Shown here: positions 15,724 to 25,966 of the stretch, piece by piece | Layout: each line of letters begins with the position of its first letter | Numbering within the stretch: position 1 is the stretch's first letter | Assembly: GCA_023388955.1 (NCBI GenBank) | Contig: JAEWFH010000129.1 | Span: 1 to 29,050, forward strand | Source: Pseudomonadota bacterium | GTDB lineage: Bacteria; Pseudomonadota; Gammaproteobacteria; Xanthomonadales; Xanthomonadaceae | Direction of reading: 5' to 3' | Length of the DNA stretch: 29,050 bases | Position numbers and translations under genes: made by a program | Notes under the pieces: model-generated | Seen by the model: only the letters and a program-made list of their open reading frames with translations | The model's database searches: none | Told to the model about the DNA's origin: nothing

Positions 15724-16503
15724 ATGGACGCTTCCGTTCCCCCACCTCCCGGGCACCTCGACCTGGAGCGCCTGCGCAGGAACTGCGCGCGCTGCTCCCT
15801 GCACCGGCTGTGCGAACCGGCCGGCATCAGCGCCGGGGAGCTGGAGCGGCTGGACAACGTGGTGCGCCGCCGGCGCCGGATCGGGCGCGGCGAGCGGCTG
15901 TTCCACGCCGGGGACCCGCTGGGGCCGCTGTTCGTGGGCCGCGACGGTGCCTTCAAGACCGTGCTGGTCACCGAGGACGGCGAGGAGCAGGTGCTCGGCT
16001 TCCATCTGCCCGGCGAGTTGATCGGGCTGGATGCGCTGGGCAGTGGCCAGCACCGCTGCGAGGCGGTGGCACTGACCGATGCCAACGTCTGCGAGGTTCC
16101 GTACGAGCGCCTGGCGGCGATCGCCATGCAACTGCCTCAGCTGCAGCAACACCTGCTGCGGATCATCGGCCAGCGGCTGGAGCGCGAACAGGACCACATC
16201 GGGATGCTGGTGCGGCGCCAGGCCGGCGAGCGCATCGCGCTGTTCCTGCATGGCCTGTCGCACCGGGTGGCGCAGGCCGGCGGCTCGTCGACCTCACTGG
16301 TGCTGCCGATGAGCCGCGACGACATCGCCCGCTTCCTCGGCCTGGCGCTGGAGACCGTCAGCCGTGGCTTCAGCCGGTTGCAGGAGGAAGGCGTGATCCA
16401 GGTATCCGGACGCCGGGTGGAGATCCTGGTTCCCGAGAAGCTGGAAAGCCTGGCCCACCGGGAATCGGAGATGCCCCCGCTGCAGGCGCGCGGCGTCGCC
16501 TGA
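15724..16503 (+). CDS. anr: Fnr/Anr-type [4Fe-4S] oxygen-responsive regulator (second of two)
   Basis: A 259-residue Crp/Fnr activator. Cys21, Cys24 and Cys30 form the C-x2-C-x5-C motif (CARCSLHRLC), and Cys123 in VCEVPYERL corresponds to E. coli Fnr Cys122 (VCEIPFETL). The recognition helix is ALETVSRGFSRLQ with the ExxSR signature. LGFHLPGELIGLDAL and QLPQLQQHLLRII are typical Fnr core segments. It should dimerise and activate when its [4Fe-4S] cluster is intact. The start is ATG 15724; ATG 15688 would add 12 residues. The position beside the cco genes is the common place for fnr/anr/fixK. I see no FNR-like box before it. Its stop is three bases from the stop of the convergent SafE-like gene. 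Confidence 0.93.
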   Translation: MDASVPPPPGHLDLERLRRNCARCSLHRLCEPAGISAGELERLDNVVRRRRRIGRGERLFHAGDPLGPLFVGRDGAFKTVLVTEDGEEQVLGFHLPGELIGLDALGSGQHRCEAVALTDANVCEVPYERLAAIAMQLPQLQQHLLRIIGQRLEREQDHIGMLVRRQAGERIALFLHGLSHRVAQAGGSSTSLVLPMSRDDIARFLGLALETVSRGFSRLQEEGVIQVSGRRVEILVPEKLESLAHRESEMPPLQARGVA

Positions 16504-16506
16504 GGC

Positions 16507-17235
16507 TCAGTGCGCCTGCGGTGGCAGGCACCCCAGCGCGACCAGCAGGCCGTGCAGCCCCGGCACCTGCATCAGCCAGGGCGAGAAGATGGTGAGCACC
16601 CCTGCCAGCAGCACCAGCAGGCCGGCCGCGGTGCGCAGGCCGCCGCGCTGCAGGCGCTGGCCCAGCCGCGCACCCGCCCAGGTCAACGGCAGCATCATCG
16701 GCAGCGTGCCCAGGCCGAAGGCGGCCATGGTCAGCGCGCCGTTGCGGGCATCCGCCTGCAGCCACGCGGCGGCGAGCATCGTGGTGCTCAGCCCGCACGG
16801 CATCCAGCCCCACAGCATGCCCAGCCCGATGCGCCGCGCCGGCGTGTTGGCCGGCAGCATCCGCCGCTGCAGCGGGCGCAACCACTGCCACAGGGTGTTG
16901 CCCGAGCGCGACAGGAACGCCAGCCGGCCCTTGCGGTCCAGCAGCCGCAGCGCGGCGACCACCAGCACCAGGCCGACCGCCATGCGCAGGCCCCAGCCCA
17001 GCCAGTCGATCCGCGCGACCTCGACGATGCCGCGGCCGATCCCGCCCGCCACCAGGCCGGCCAGCGTGTAGCCCAGGATCCGGCCCAGGTTGGGCTGCAG
17101 GGCCGACCACCAGCTGGCGCGCGGCGCCATGGCCGAGAAGCCGGTGGCGATGCCCCCGCACATGGCCGCGCAGTGCACGCCGCCCAGCAGGCCGGTCAGC
17201 AGCGCCGCGCCCAGGGTCAGCCAGTCAATCGGCAC
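16507..17235 (-). CDS. SafE/DsbD-like six-helix membrane protein of the cco cluster
   Basis: A 242-residue polytopic protein of the 'sulfite exporter TauE/SafE'/DsbD_2 transmembrane type that often ends ccoGHIS clusters. Two conserved cysteine motifs stand out: GGVHCAAMCGG near residue 20 and GWMPCGLSTTML near residue 145. They could carry copper or thiol chemistry across the membrane for cbb3 oxidase or cytochrome c maturation, but the role is inferred from context. It starts at GTG 17235, 11 bases inside the 3' end of ccoS, so the two are translationally coupled. Confidence 0.83.
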   Translation of the reverse strand: MPIDWLTLGAALLTGLLGGVHCAAMCGGIATGFSAMAPRASWWSALQPNLGRILGYTLAGLVAGGIGRGIVEVARIDWLGWGLRMAVGLVLVVAALRLLDRKGRLAFLSRSGNTLWQWLRPLQRRMLPANTPARRIGLGMLWGWMPCGLSTTMLAAAWLQADARNGALTMAAFGLGTLPMMLPLTWAGARLGQRLQRGGLRTAAGLLVLLAGVLTIFSPWLMQVPGLHGLLVALGCLPPQAH

Positions 17236-17509
17236 TGCGGTCCCGGTCCGTTCCCGGCGCGGCCGCCACGGCGGGATCCGTATCGTCGCCCGGCTCCGCC
17301 GCGGTGGTCGCGTCCGACCCCAGGGCGGCGGCCCGCCGTGCTTCCACGCGTGCCCGGGTCGCGCGCTCGGTCGGGTCCTCGCGCAGGATGTCGATGGCCG
17401 GGGTGTCCAGGTCCTCGAACTGGCCGCGGCGCACCGCCCAGACGAAGGCCAGGATCGCGGCCACCAGCAGCACCAGCGCCAGCGGGATCATCAACAGCAG
17501 GATGTTCAT
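17225..17509 (-). CDS. ccoS: Cbb3 oxidase maturation protein CcoS
   Basis: A 94-residue protein with one N-terminal membrane helix (MNILLLMIPLALVLL onward) and then WAVRRGQFEDLDTPAIDIL, the conserved CcoS signature. CcoS is needed to insert heme and copper into CcoN. ATG 17509 overlaps the ccoI stop (ATGA). Most CcoS proteins are about 45-70 residues. Here a charged tail rich in Ala, Asp and Thr (about 55-94) is added and is probably disordered. Confidence 0.93.
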   Translation of the reverse strand: MNILLLMIPLALVLLVAAILAFVWAVRRGQFEDLDTPAIDILREDPTERATRARVEARRAAALGSDATTAAEPGDDTDPAVAAAPGTDRDRSAD

Positions 17510-19959
17510 GTGGCTGCCTCCAGGGTTTCGTTCGCCGCGCGCGGGCGTTCGCCCCGCGACAGCCGCAACGCGTTCACGGTCACCACCAGCGAGGACAGGG
17601 CCATGCCCAGCGCGGCCAGCCACGGGGTGACGAGGCCGGCGGCGGCCAGCGGGATCGCCAGCACGTTGTAGCCGGTCGCCCAGGCCAGGTTCTGGCGGAT
17701 GACCCGCTGGCCCTTGCGCGCGACCTCGATCGCCTGCGGGATACGCAGCAGCGTGGGCCCGGTCAGGACCAGGTCGGCGGCGCGCTGGGCCAGTGCCGCG
17801 CCCTCGCCCACCGCCAGCGACACGTCGGCGCCGGCAAGTACCGGCGCATCGTTTAGGCCGTCGCCGACCATCGCCACCACCCGGCCCTCGGCCTGCAACG
17901 CGCGGGCGAAGGCCAGCTTGTCCTCCGGCGTCTGCCGTGCGCGCGGCGCCTCGATGCCGACCCGCGCGGCGAAACGCTCCACCGGCGCGGGCGCATCGCC
18001 GCTGGCCAAGTGCACGCGCAGCCCGAGTGCCCGCAGGGCTCCCACCGCGGCGGCGGCGTCGGGCCGCTCGGCCTCGGACAGGCGGAAGCGGGCCACGGCA
18101 CGGCTGCCGTCACCGAGCCAGACGTGGTCGTCATCGGGTTCGCGGTCCCCGGTCGCGTAGCCGGCGCGCCCCAGCCGCCAGGCCACGCCATCGACCTCGC
18201 CACCGATGCCCTGCCCCGGGACTGCCTGCACGGCGGCCGCCATCGGCACCGCGTCGACGCCGGCGAAGGCACGGGCGATGGGATGGCCGCTGTCGCGCTC
18301 CAGCGCTGCGGCGATGCGCAGTACCTCGTCCTGGTCGAAGCCCGGGGCCAGCACTTCGATCCCCGCCAGTTCCGGATGGCCGTCGCTGAGGGTGCCGGTC
18401 TTGTCGAAGACGATATCGGTGGCGCCGGACAGGGTTTCCAATGCGTTCTCGCGCACCGCCAGCACGCCCAGCCGGGCGAGCGCCCCGTGCGCCGAGGTCA
18501 GCGCCGAAGGCACGGCCAGCGACAGCGCGCACGGGCAGCTGATCACCAGCAGCGACAGGGTCACCTCGAAGGCGCGCGACGGGTCGTAGATGCGCCAGCC
18601 CAGGTAGACCAGCAGGGTCGCCACGATCAGGCCGGCCACGAAGTGGTGGGCGATGCGCCCTGCACTGCGGGCCAGCTCCGGGCGCTGCGACTGCGCCTGC
18701 TCGACCAGGTGCGACAGCTCCGCCAGGCGGGTGCCGGCGCCGATGGCCAGCACCTCCAGCCGGGTCGGGCGCTCGCGGCAGACGGTACCGGCGTAGGCGA
18801 TGTCGCCCGCCACGTGCTCGACTGGTGCCGGCTCGCCGGTCAGCAGCGCCTCCTCCAGCCGCGCCGGCTCCAGCAGCCGGCCGTCGGCGGGCACCACCTC
18901 GCCCACGGCCACGCAGGCGATGTCGCCCACCTCCAGCGCGGCCAGCGGCACCGATTCGCGGCTGCCGTCGGGCTTCTCGCGGGTGGCGAAGGCCGGCCGC
19001 GCCCGGGCCAGTGCGTCCACCTGCGCGGAGGCCACCGCGCGGGCGCGTTTCTCCAGCATCCGGGCCGCCAGCAGCAGGAACACGAACATCACCGCCGCGT
19101 CGTACCAGACGTGGTCGAGGCCCTGGACGGTGGCGACCACGCTGGCGAAATAGGCCAGCAGCGTGGAACTGGCGATCAGCGTGTCCATGCCCAGCTGTCG
19201 GTTGCGCAGCTCGCGCCAGGCACCGGACAGGAACGGCCAGCCCGACCAGAACACCACCGGGGTCGACAGCAGGAAGGTGATCCAGCGCAGGAAGTCACGC
19301 GCCGGGATCGACATGGTGTTGTTGAAGTCCAGGTACAGCGCCTCGGCGACCATCATCGCCTGCATCGACGCCAGCCCGGCGATGCCGATGCGGACCAGGT
19401 CGCGGTTGCGCTCGGCGCGGCGGGCCTTCTCGCGCTCCTCGCCGCCGGCCAGGTAGGGCTTGTAGCCCAGCGCCAGCAGGCGCTGCAGCGGCCGCGACAG
19501 GATCGTCTTCGCCGGGTCCCAGGCCAGCCGGATGCGGCCGGTCACGGCGTTCGCGCTGGCCTCGATCACGCCCGGCTCGCGCACCAGCGCGCGGTCGATC
19601 AGCCAGGCGCAGGCGGCGCAGCGCATGCCGTCGGTCAGCAGGGTGACCTCGCGGCCCCCGGGGATCTCGCGTACGTGTTCGGCCTGGACTTCACTGCGGT
19701 CCCAGACCGACAGGTCGACGTCCTCGGTGCCGACCCGCCCGGCATGCTCGCTGCGCAGGCGGTAGTAGTCGTCCAGCCCGGCCTCGTCGATCCACTGCGC
19801 GGCGGCGGCGCAGCCGTCACAGCAGAAACGCTGCTCGACGCCATCCACGCGGTGCACCGCAGGGTGCTGCGGCAGGGGTTCGCCGCAATGGTGGCAGGTA
19901 CGGGCCGGCGTCACCGCGCTGGCGGTCCCCCCGGACTCCTGTAGGAGCGTTGCCGACAT
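17506..19959 (-). CDS. ccoI: Copper-exporting P1B-type ATPase CcoI (FixI)
   Basis: An 817-residue heavy-metal P-type ATPase that delivers copper to the periplasmic side for the CcoN active site. In order it has a zinc-finger-like cysteine region (Cys22, Cys25, Cys46, Cys47, Cys50), a metal-binding domain with CAAC (Cys114, Cys117), eight membrane helices, LLTGEP in the actuator domain, SCPCAL (about 473) as transmembrane metal site, DKTGTL (about 516) with the phosphorylated Asp, SGHPIA in the nucleotide-binding domain and GDGLNDAP (about 698). The N-terminal layout and the position between ccoH and ccoS identify it as the CcoI type and not CopA. It starts 9 bases after the ccoH stop and ends overlapping ccoS. 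Confidence 0.95.
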   Translation of the reverse strand: MSATLLQESGGTASAVTPARTCHHCGEPLPQHPAVHRVDGVEQRFCCDGCAAAAQWIDEAGLDDYYRLRSEHAGRVGTEDVDLSVWDRSEVQAEHVREIPGGREVTLLTDGMRCAACAWLIDRALVREPGVIEASANAVTGRIRLAWDPAKTILSRPLQRLLALGYKPYLAGGEEREKARRAERNRDLVRIGIAGLASMQAMMVAEALYLDFNNTMSIPARDFLRWITFLLSTPVVFWSGWPFLSGAWRELRNRQLGMDTLIASSTLLAYFASVVATVQGLDHVWYDAAVMFVFLLLAARMLEKRARAVASAQVDALARARPAFATREKPDGSRESVPLAALEVGDIACVAVGEVVPADGRLLEPARLEEALLTGEPAPVEHVAGDIAYAGTVCRERPTRLEVLAIGAGTRLAELSHLVEQAQSQRPELARSAGRIAHHFVAGLIVATLLVYLGWRIYDPSRAFEVTLSLLVISCPCALSLAVPSALTSAHGALARLGVLAVRENALETLSGATDIVFDKTGTLSDGHPELAGIEVLAPGFDQDEVLRIAAALERDSGHPIARAFAGVDAVPMAAAVQAVPGQGIGGEVDGVAWRLGRAGYATGDREPDDDHVWLGDGSRAVARFRLSEAERPDAAAAVGALRALGLRVHLASGDAPAPVERFAARVGIEAPRARQTPEDKLAFARALQAEGRVVAMVGDGLNDAPVLAGADVSLAVGEGAALAQRAADLVLTGPTLLRIPQAIEVARKGQRVIRQNLAWATGYNVLAIPLAAAGLVTPWLAALGMALSSLVVTVNALRLSRGERPRAANETLEAAT

Positions 19960-19968
19960 CGCATGCGC

Positions 19969-20543
19969 CTACTGCGCCTGGCCGTGGGCGAACGGTTGGC
20001 GGGAGGCATCCTCGGGCGCACCCAGTTCCATCGACGGGCGCAGGCTCACCGCCTGCTGGCCGGCCGGCAGCCGGCCGTGCAGCCGCCAGCTGCCGTCCAG
20101 CGGCTCCAGCCGGACCCGCCAGGCGTGTTCGACGCCCGGGGTGGCCTCGGCGCGCCAGCCGGTCGCGGTCGGCTGCACCTCCACGCCCACGTCGCCGTCT
20201 TCCAGCGCCGGATGCAGCAGCTGCAGCCGCAGCGGGGCCTGGCGGTCGAAGTCGCCGTTCACCGGCAGCACCTCGACGAAGCCCCCCTCCAGGTCGATCC
20301 GGGCGATCGCGCTCAGGCGCATGTCGTGGGCGAGCTGGTCCGGACCCAGGTCGGCGGTCTGGATCTGGGCCGTGCGGCGGACCTCGTCGGGCACCACATC
20401 GGTCGCGCCCTGGCCACCGGCCAGGATGATCATCACGATGCCGGCGACCACCACCGCCAGCGGCAGCCCCACCACCAGCCACATCACCGGCTGGCGCCAG
20501 GGGGAAGAACGGGTTGCGGGATCCTGCGGGTTCTTGTCAGTCA

Positions 20544-20544
<1 letters not shown>
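19969..20544 (-). CDS. ccoH: Cbb3 oxidase assembly protein CcoH (FixH)
   Basis: A 191-residue protein with a single N-terminal membrane helix (about 20-43) and a periplasmic FixH domain. PVMWLVVGLPLAVVVAGIVM is the helix. The C-terminal part GSWRLHGRLP is typical. CcoH stabilises and assembles the cbb3 complex. ATG 20544 overlaps the ccoG stop by one base (TGATG); the GTG at 20547 is an alternative. Confidence 0.9.
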
Positions 20545-22094
<1,550 letters not shown>

Positions 22095-22101
22095 GTTTTC
22101 C

Positions 22102-22410
22102 TTACTTGCTGCCGTCGCGCGGCAACGTGCGGTTGAAGCGGCTGGCCGGGCGCAGCAGCCACCAGGTGAACAGGCTCGACGACGCGGTCGCCAGCCAGAA
22201 CATGAAGAACCCGATCGTGTAGCCCATCGACCGGGTGATCTCGATGCCCGGGAAGGTCAGGTCGCGCAGCTCCAGCGGGTCGACGAAGGCGAAGAACACC
22301 ATCGTCGCCACGCCCGCGGCGAAGAAGCTCGGCCACGCAATCGCCCCGATCCGCTGCGCGAGCGGTCGGGGCGGGTAATCCAGCCGTTGCGATGGCGGGA
22401 TGCGCGTCAC
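22102..22410 (-). CDS. Uncharacterised two-helix membrane protein between ccoP and ccoG
   Basis: A 102-residue protein with two hydrophobic segments (about 27-43 and 65-86) and a basic C-terminus (RFNRTLPRDGSK). It starts at GTG 22410, whose first four bases (GTGA) overlap the ccoP stop, and ends 7 bases before ccoG. This tight coupling in the cco operon suggests an assembly or accessory role for the cbb3 oxidase. I do not recognise a named family, although proteins of this size occur at this position in related bacteria. Confidence 0.8.
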   Translation of the reverse strand: MTRIPPSQRLDYPPRPLAQRIGAIAWPSFFAAGVATMVFFAFVDPLELRDLTFPGIEITRSMGYTIGFFMFWLATASSSLFTWWLLRPASRFNRTLPRDGSK

Positions 22411-23348
22411 TGCGCGCCTCCCGCGGCACCCTCCGTGCCGGGCTGGTTGGACAGCGACCAGACCCAGGCGGCGACCAGGCGCGAGCGGGTCTCGCCCAGC
22501 AGCTCGCGGTGGGGCGGCATGACGCCGTGGCGCCCGTTGGCGATGGTTTCGTACAGGCTTTCCTTGCTGTCGCCGTACATCCAGTAGTCGTCGGTCAGGT
22601 CGGGCGCGCCAAGCGCCTGGGTGCCCTTGCCGTCGATGCCGTGGCAGGCCACGCACACGCCCTCGTACAGGCGCTTGCCCTGGGCGGCCAGGAAGTCGCT
22701 GCCGATGGCCTCCTGGGAGTGGCCGAGGGTGCGGGTGTAGGCGATCACGTAGTCGACCGCATTGTCCCCGCCCATGCCGGTGAGCACGGTGCCCCACTCG
22801 GGCATGATGCCCTCGCGGCCGTCGAGCACGGTCTGCAGGATCTGCTCGGGCTCGCCGCCCCAGTGCCAGATGTCGTCGCTCAGGTTCGGGTAGCCGATCG
22901 CGCCCTGGGCCGAGGAGCCGTGGCAGGTGGCGCAGGTATTGGCGAAGATCGAACGGCCCAGCTCCATCGCCACCGGATCACCGGCCAGCTCGGGCAGCGG
23001 ACGACCCTGGTAGGGGCGGAAGGTCTCTTCCAGGCGCTCGTCGGCGGCGGCCTTGGCGACCGCGTGCTCGCCCGCCGAACTCCAGCCGCTGACGCCCGGG
23101 ATCGACCCCATGCCGCCGTACCAGATGAGGTAGCCGATCGCGAAGATGATCGCGATATAGAAGCCATTGATCCACCAGCGCGGCATCGGCTTGTTGTACT
23201 CGGTGACGTCCTCGTCCCAGTAGTGGCTGGTCTCCTCCGGACGCGGGTCGCCGGGACGGCGCTTGGACGTCCACCACAACAGCCAGGCCAGGCCGAGCAG
23301 GTTCAGCGCGGTCAGGGCGATGATGTACCAGTTCCAGCCCGTGCTCAT
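22407..23348 (-). CDS. ccoP: Cbb3 cytochrome oxidase diheme subunit III
   Basis: A 313-residue membrane-anchored diheme cytochrome c. The heme motifs are Cys139-Cys142-His143 (CATCH) and Cys232-Cys235-His236 (CVACH), and the methionines in GIMPEWG and GVMPPHRE are likely sixth ligands. Two N-terminal helices (about 7-25 and 62-78) flank a cytoplasmic loop with EYNKPMPRWW, a CcoP signature. It passes electrons from cytochrome c to CcoO and CcoN. ATG 23348 overlaps the ccoQ stop. Confidence 0.97.
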   Translation of the reverse strand: MSTGWNWYIIALTALNLLGLAWLLWWTSKRRPGDPRPEETSHYWDEDVTEYNKPMPRWWINGFYIAIIFAIGYLIWYGGMGSIPGVSGWSSAGEHAVAKAAADERLEETFRPYQGRPLPELAGDPVAMELGRSIFANTCATCHGSSAQGAIGYPNLSDDIWHWGGEPEQILQTVLDGREGIMPEWGTVLTGMGGDNAVDYVIAYTRTLGHSQEAIGSDFLAAQGKRLYEGVCVACHGIDGKGTQALGAPDLTDDYWMYGDSKESLYETIANGRHGVMPPHRELLGETRSRLVAAWVWSLSNQPGTEGAAGGAQ

Positions 23349-23524
23349 GCTTGCGTCCCCTTCTTGTCCGTGCGCTGGGTGCCGTTGCCGGCGTTGCCTT
23401 CGTCATCCTCGACCGCCAGGCGTGCCGTGGCGTCGAAGTTCTTCTTGTTCCGCGGCTGCCAGGCCCAGACCACGATGGCCAGGAACAACAGCAGCAGGAA
23501 CAGCGTGATGAGTCCCGAGAGCAT
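23345..23524 (-). CDS. ccoQ: Cbb3 oxidase small subunit CcoQ
   Basis: A 59-residue protein with one membrane helix (about 3-21), then WAWQPRNKKNFDATARL and a polar tail. The WQPRNKKNFD segment after the helix is the usual CcoQ/FixQ pattern. ATG 23524 follows the ccoO stop by three bases with GGAGG upstream, and its TGA overlaps the ccoP ATG. CcoQ stabilises the complex. Confidence 0.93.
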   Translation of the reverse strand: MLSGLITLFLLLLFLAIVVWAWQPRNKKNFDATARLAVEDDEGNAGNGTQRTDKKGTQA

Positions 23525-23527
23525 GGT

Positions 23528-24142
23528 TCAGCCTCCGCGAGGTGCGTACCGGCCCAGGCCCTGCAGGTAGGCCACGACCGCGTCCAGCTCGGTCTTGCCC
23601 TCGACCTCCGTCGCGGCGGCCTCGATCTCCTCGTCGGAGTACGGGTCGCCCAGCTTCTGCAGCCGGCTCATGCGCAGCTGGACGGTTTCCGGATCGACCA
23701 TGTTGCGCTCCAGCCACGGGAACGCCGGCATGTTCGACTCGGGCACCACCGCGCGCGGGTCGACCAGGTGCACGCGGTGCCAGTCGTCGGAGTAGCGGCC
23801 GCCCACGCGGGCCAGGTCCGGCCCGGTGCGCTTGGAGCCCCACTGGAACGGGCGGTCATAGACCGACTCGCCGGCCAGGGAGTAGTGGCCATAGCGCTCG
23901 GTCTCGAAGCGCAGGGTGCGCACCATCTGTGAGTGGCAGTTGTAGCAGCCCTCGCGGACGTAGACGTCACGACCGGCCAGCTCCAGCGCCGGGTACGGCT
24001 TCATGCCCGGCAGCGGCTTGATCGCCTCGGCCTGGTACATCAGCGGGACGATCTCGGCCAGGCCGCCCAGCGACACCGCGATGGCCACCAGCACGGCCAG
24101 GACGCCGATGTTCTTCTCGAGTTTCTCGTGTGCAATGCTCAT
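23528..24142 (-). CDS. ccoO: Cbb3 cytochrome oxidase monoheme subunit II
   Basis: A 204-residue protein with an N-terminal membrane helix (about 11-35) and a periplasmic cytochrome c domain. The heme motif is Cys66-Cys69-His70 (EGCYNCHSQMVRTL), and a methionine in ESNMPAFPWL is the likely sixth ligand. Start ATG 24142 has AAGGA seven bases upstream and is 19 bases after the ccoN stop. Confidence 0.97.
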   Translation of the reverse strand: MSIAHEKLEKNIGVLAVLVAIAVSLGGLAEIVPLMYQAEAIKPLPGMKPYPALELAGRDVYVREGCYNCHSQMVRTLRFETERYGHYSLAGESVYDRPFQWGSKRTGPDLARVGGRYSDDWHRVHLVDPRAVVPESNMPAFPWLERNMVDPETVQLRMSRLQKLGDPYSDEEIEAAATEVEGKTELDAVVAYLQGLGRYAPRGG

Positions 24143-24161
24143 CGATGCTTCCTTCGTACGG

Positions 24162-25658
24162 TCAGGCGCGCGCCGTGTCGGGGTGCGGGGGAAGGACCGG
24201 GTTGGCCACCGGGGCCTCGACCGACTTGTACGTCTTCCACACGTGCCAGCCCATCAGCACCATGCCGCCAAGGATCAACAGGCCGCCGAACAGCCGGCCC
24301 AGGTAGTACGGGTAGGTGACCACCAGCGACTCGACGAAGCTGTAGGTCAACGTGCCGTCGGGGTTGGTGGCGCGCCACATCAGGCCCTGCGAGATGCCGG
24401 CGATCCACATCGAGACGATGTAGAACACCACGCCCAGGGTGTGCATCCAGAAGTGCACGTCGATCAGCCGGGTCGAGTACATCCCGGCCGCGCCGATCAG
24501 GCGCGGGTACATCGAGTAGATCGACCCGACCACGATCATCGCCACCCAGCCCAGGGTGCCGGCGTGCACGTGGCCCACGGTCCAGTCGGTGTAGTGCGAC
24601 AACGAGTTGACCGTCTTGATCGACAGCAGCGGGCCTTCGAAGGTGGCGATCATGTAGAAGCTGATGGCCACGATCAGGAACTTGAGGATCGGGTCGGTGC
24701 GCAGCTTGTGCCACACCCCCGACAGGGTCAGGATGCCGTTCATCGCGCCGCCCCAGGACGGCGCCAGCAGCACGACCGAGAACACCATGCCCACCGACTG
24801 CGCCCAATCCGGCAGCGCGGTGTAGTGCAGGTGGTGCGGGCCCGCCCACATGTACAGCGAGATCAGCGCCCAGAAGTGCACGATCGACAGCCGGTAGGAG
24901 TAGATCGGGCGCTGCGCCTGCTTGGGCACGTAGTAGTACATCATCGCCAGGAAGCCGACGGTCAGCAGGAACGCGACCGCATTGTGGCCGTACCACCACT
25001 GCGCCATCGCATCGACGGCGCCGCTGTAGACCGGGTAGGACTTCCACAGCCCGGCGGGGATGGCCAGGTTGTTGACGATGTGCAGCATGCCCACGCCGAT
25101 GATGAACGCGGCATAGAACCAGTTAGCCACGTAGATGTGCTGCACCTTGCGCTTGGCCACGGTGCCGAAGAACAGCCAGCCGTAGGCGACCCAGGTCACC
25201 AGGATCAGCAGGTCGATCGGCCACTCCAGCTCGGCGTACTCCTTGCCCTGGGTGATGCCCAGCGGCAGGGTGATCACCGCGCCGACCATGGCCAGGTTCC
25301 AGCCCCAGAACACGAACGTCGCCAGCTTGTCGGAGATCAGCCGGGTGTGGCAGGTGCGCTGGACCACGTACAGGCTGGTGGCGATCAGCGAGGTCGCGCC
25401 GAACGCGAAGATCACCCCGTTGGTGTGCAGCGGACGCAGGCGCCCGTAGCTCAGCCACGGCGTGTCGAAGTTGAGCGCCGGCCAGTACAGCTGGGCTGCG
25501 ATCAACACCCCGACGCCCATGCCGACGATGCCCCAGAACACCGTTGCGATGGTGAACCAGTGGACGATCTTGTCGTTGTAGTGGCCGGTGGCCGTAGCCT
25601 CCGATCCCCGTCCGGCGGACACGGGACCAGCCGCCACTGCGGCGTCTTGGACAGTCAT
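24162..25658 (-). CDS. ccoN: Cbb3 cytochrome oxidase catalytic subunit I
   Basis: A 498-residue heme-copper oxidase subunit with about twelve membrane helices, reducing O2 to water at low oxygen. Conserved segments include RPLHTNGVIFAFG (heme b ligand), WWYGHNAVAFLLT (CuB ligand), GPHHLHYTALPDW (two CuB histidines), and DWTVGHVHAGTLGW (heme ligands). ATG 25658 has GAAGG seven bases upstream; longer in-frame starts run through the FNR-like box and promoter. It is the first gene of the run ccoNOQP, small membrane protein, ccoGHIS, SafE-like, all tightly spaced. Confidence 0.98.
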   Translation of the reverse strand: MTVQDAAVAAGPVSAGRGSEATATGHYNDKIVHWFTIATVFWGIVGMGVGVLIAAQLYWPALNFDTPWLSYGRLRPLHTNGVIFAFGATSLIATSLYVVQRTCHTRLISDKLATFVFWGWNLAMVGAVITLPLGITQGKEYAELEWPIDLLILVTWVAYGWLFFGTVAKRKVQHIYVANWFYAAFIIGVGMLHIVNNLAIPAGLWKSYPVYSGAVDAMAQWWYGHNAVAFLLTVGFLAMMYYYVPKQAQRPIYSYRLSIVHFWALISLYMWAGPHHLHYTALPDWAQSVGMVFSVVLLAPSWGGAMNGILTLSGVWHKLRTDPILKFLIVAISFYMIATFEGPLLSIKTVNSLSHYTDWTVGHVHAGTLGWVAMIVVGSIYSMYPRLIGAAGMYSTRLIDVHFWMHTLGVVFYIVSMWIAGISQGLMWRATNPDGTLTYSFVESLVVTYPYYLGRLFGGLLILGGMVLMGWHVWKTYKSVEAPVANPVLPPHPDTARA

Positions 25659-25713
25659 TGGCAGACCTTCAGGATAGTTGCGGGCAATTGTGGGGCCGGC
25701 GTCGCCAGCCGGC

Positions 25714-25727
25714 TTGACCAGGATCAA
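25714..25727 (-). promoter_or_regulatory. FNR/Anr-like box upstream of ccoN
   Basis: On the plus strand TTGAC-CAGG-ATCAA. The centre at 25720.5 lies 31 bases from a -10-like CACAAT (25692 down to 25687), so a class II start falls near 25679, about 21 bases before the ccoN ATG. Control of cco operons by Fnr/Anr is well established. Confidence 0.82.
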
Positions 25728-25952
25728 ATCGCTCCCGCCGGGACCGGTCCACGGTGGGCGCGCGTGGGATGCAGGCACGATGCCCGGGGGTCCCCGCGCA
25801 TGCGGGGCGGCCGGTGCATCTCGGCGCGTGAATGCGCTCAACAGGATAAACCAACTGGTCCCGCCCGGGCGTGACAGGCTGTGTTGCAAATATGGAGCCA
25901 GCGGCGCCATTCAGGCGCCGGACAGCCGCTGGCGGATGCGGAAGATGGCGAC

Positions 25953-25966
25953 TTGACCTCCGTCAC
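25953..25966 (+). promoter_or_regulatory. Possible FNR/Anr-like box upstream of fabA
   Basis: TTGAC-CTCC-GTCAC; the last base departs from the palindrome. The centre at 25959.5 is 33 bases from a -10-like CACAAT (25990-25995), predicting a start near 26002, 23 bases before the fabA ATG. The box is weaker than the others, but the spacing is the class II one. Confidence 0.55.
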
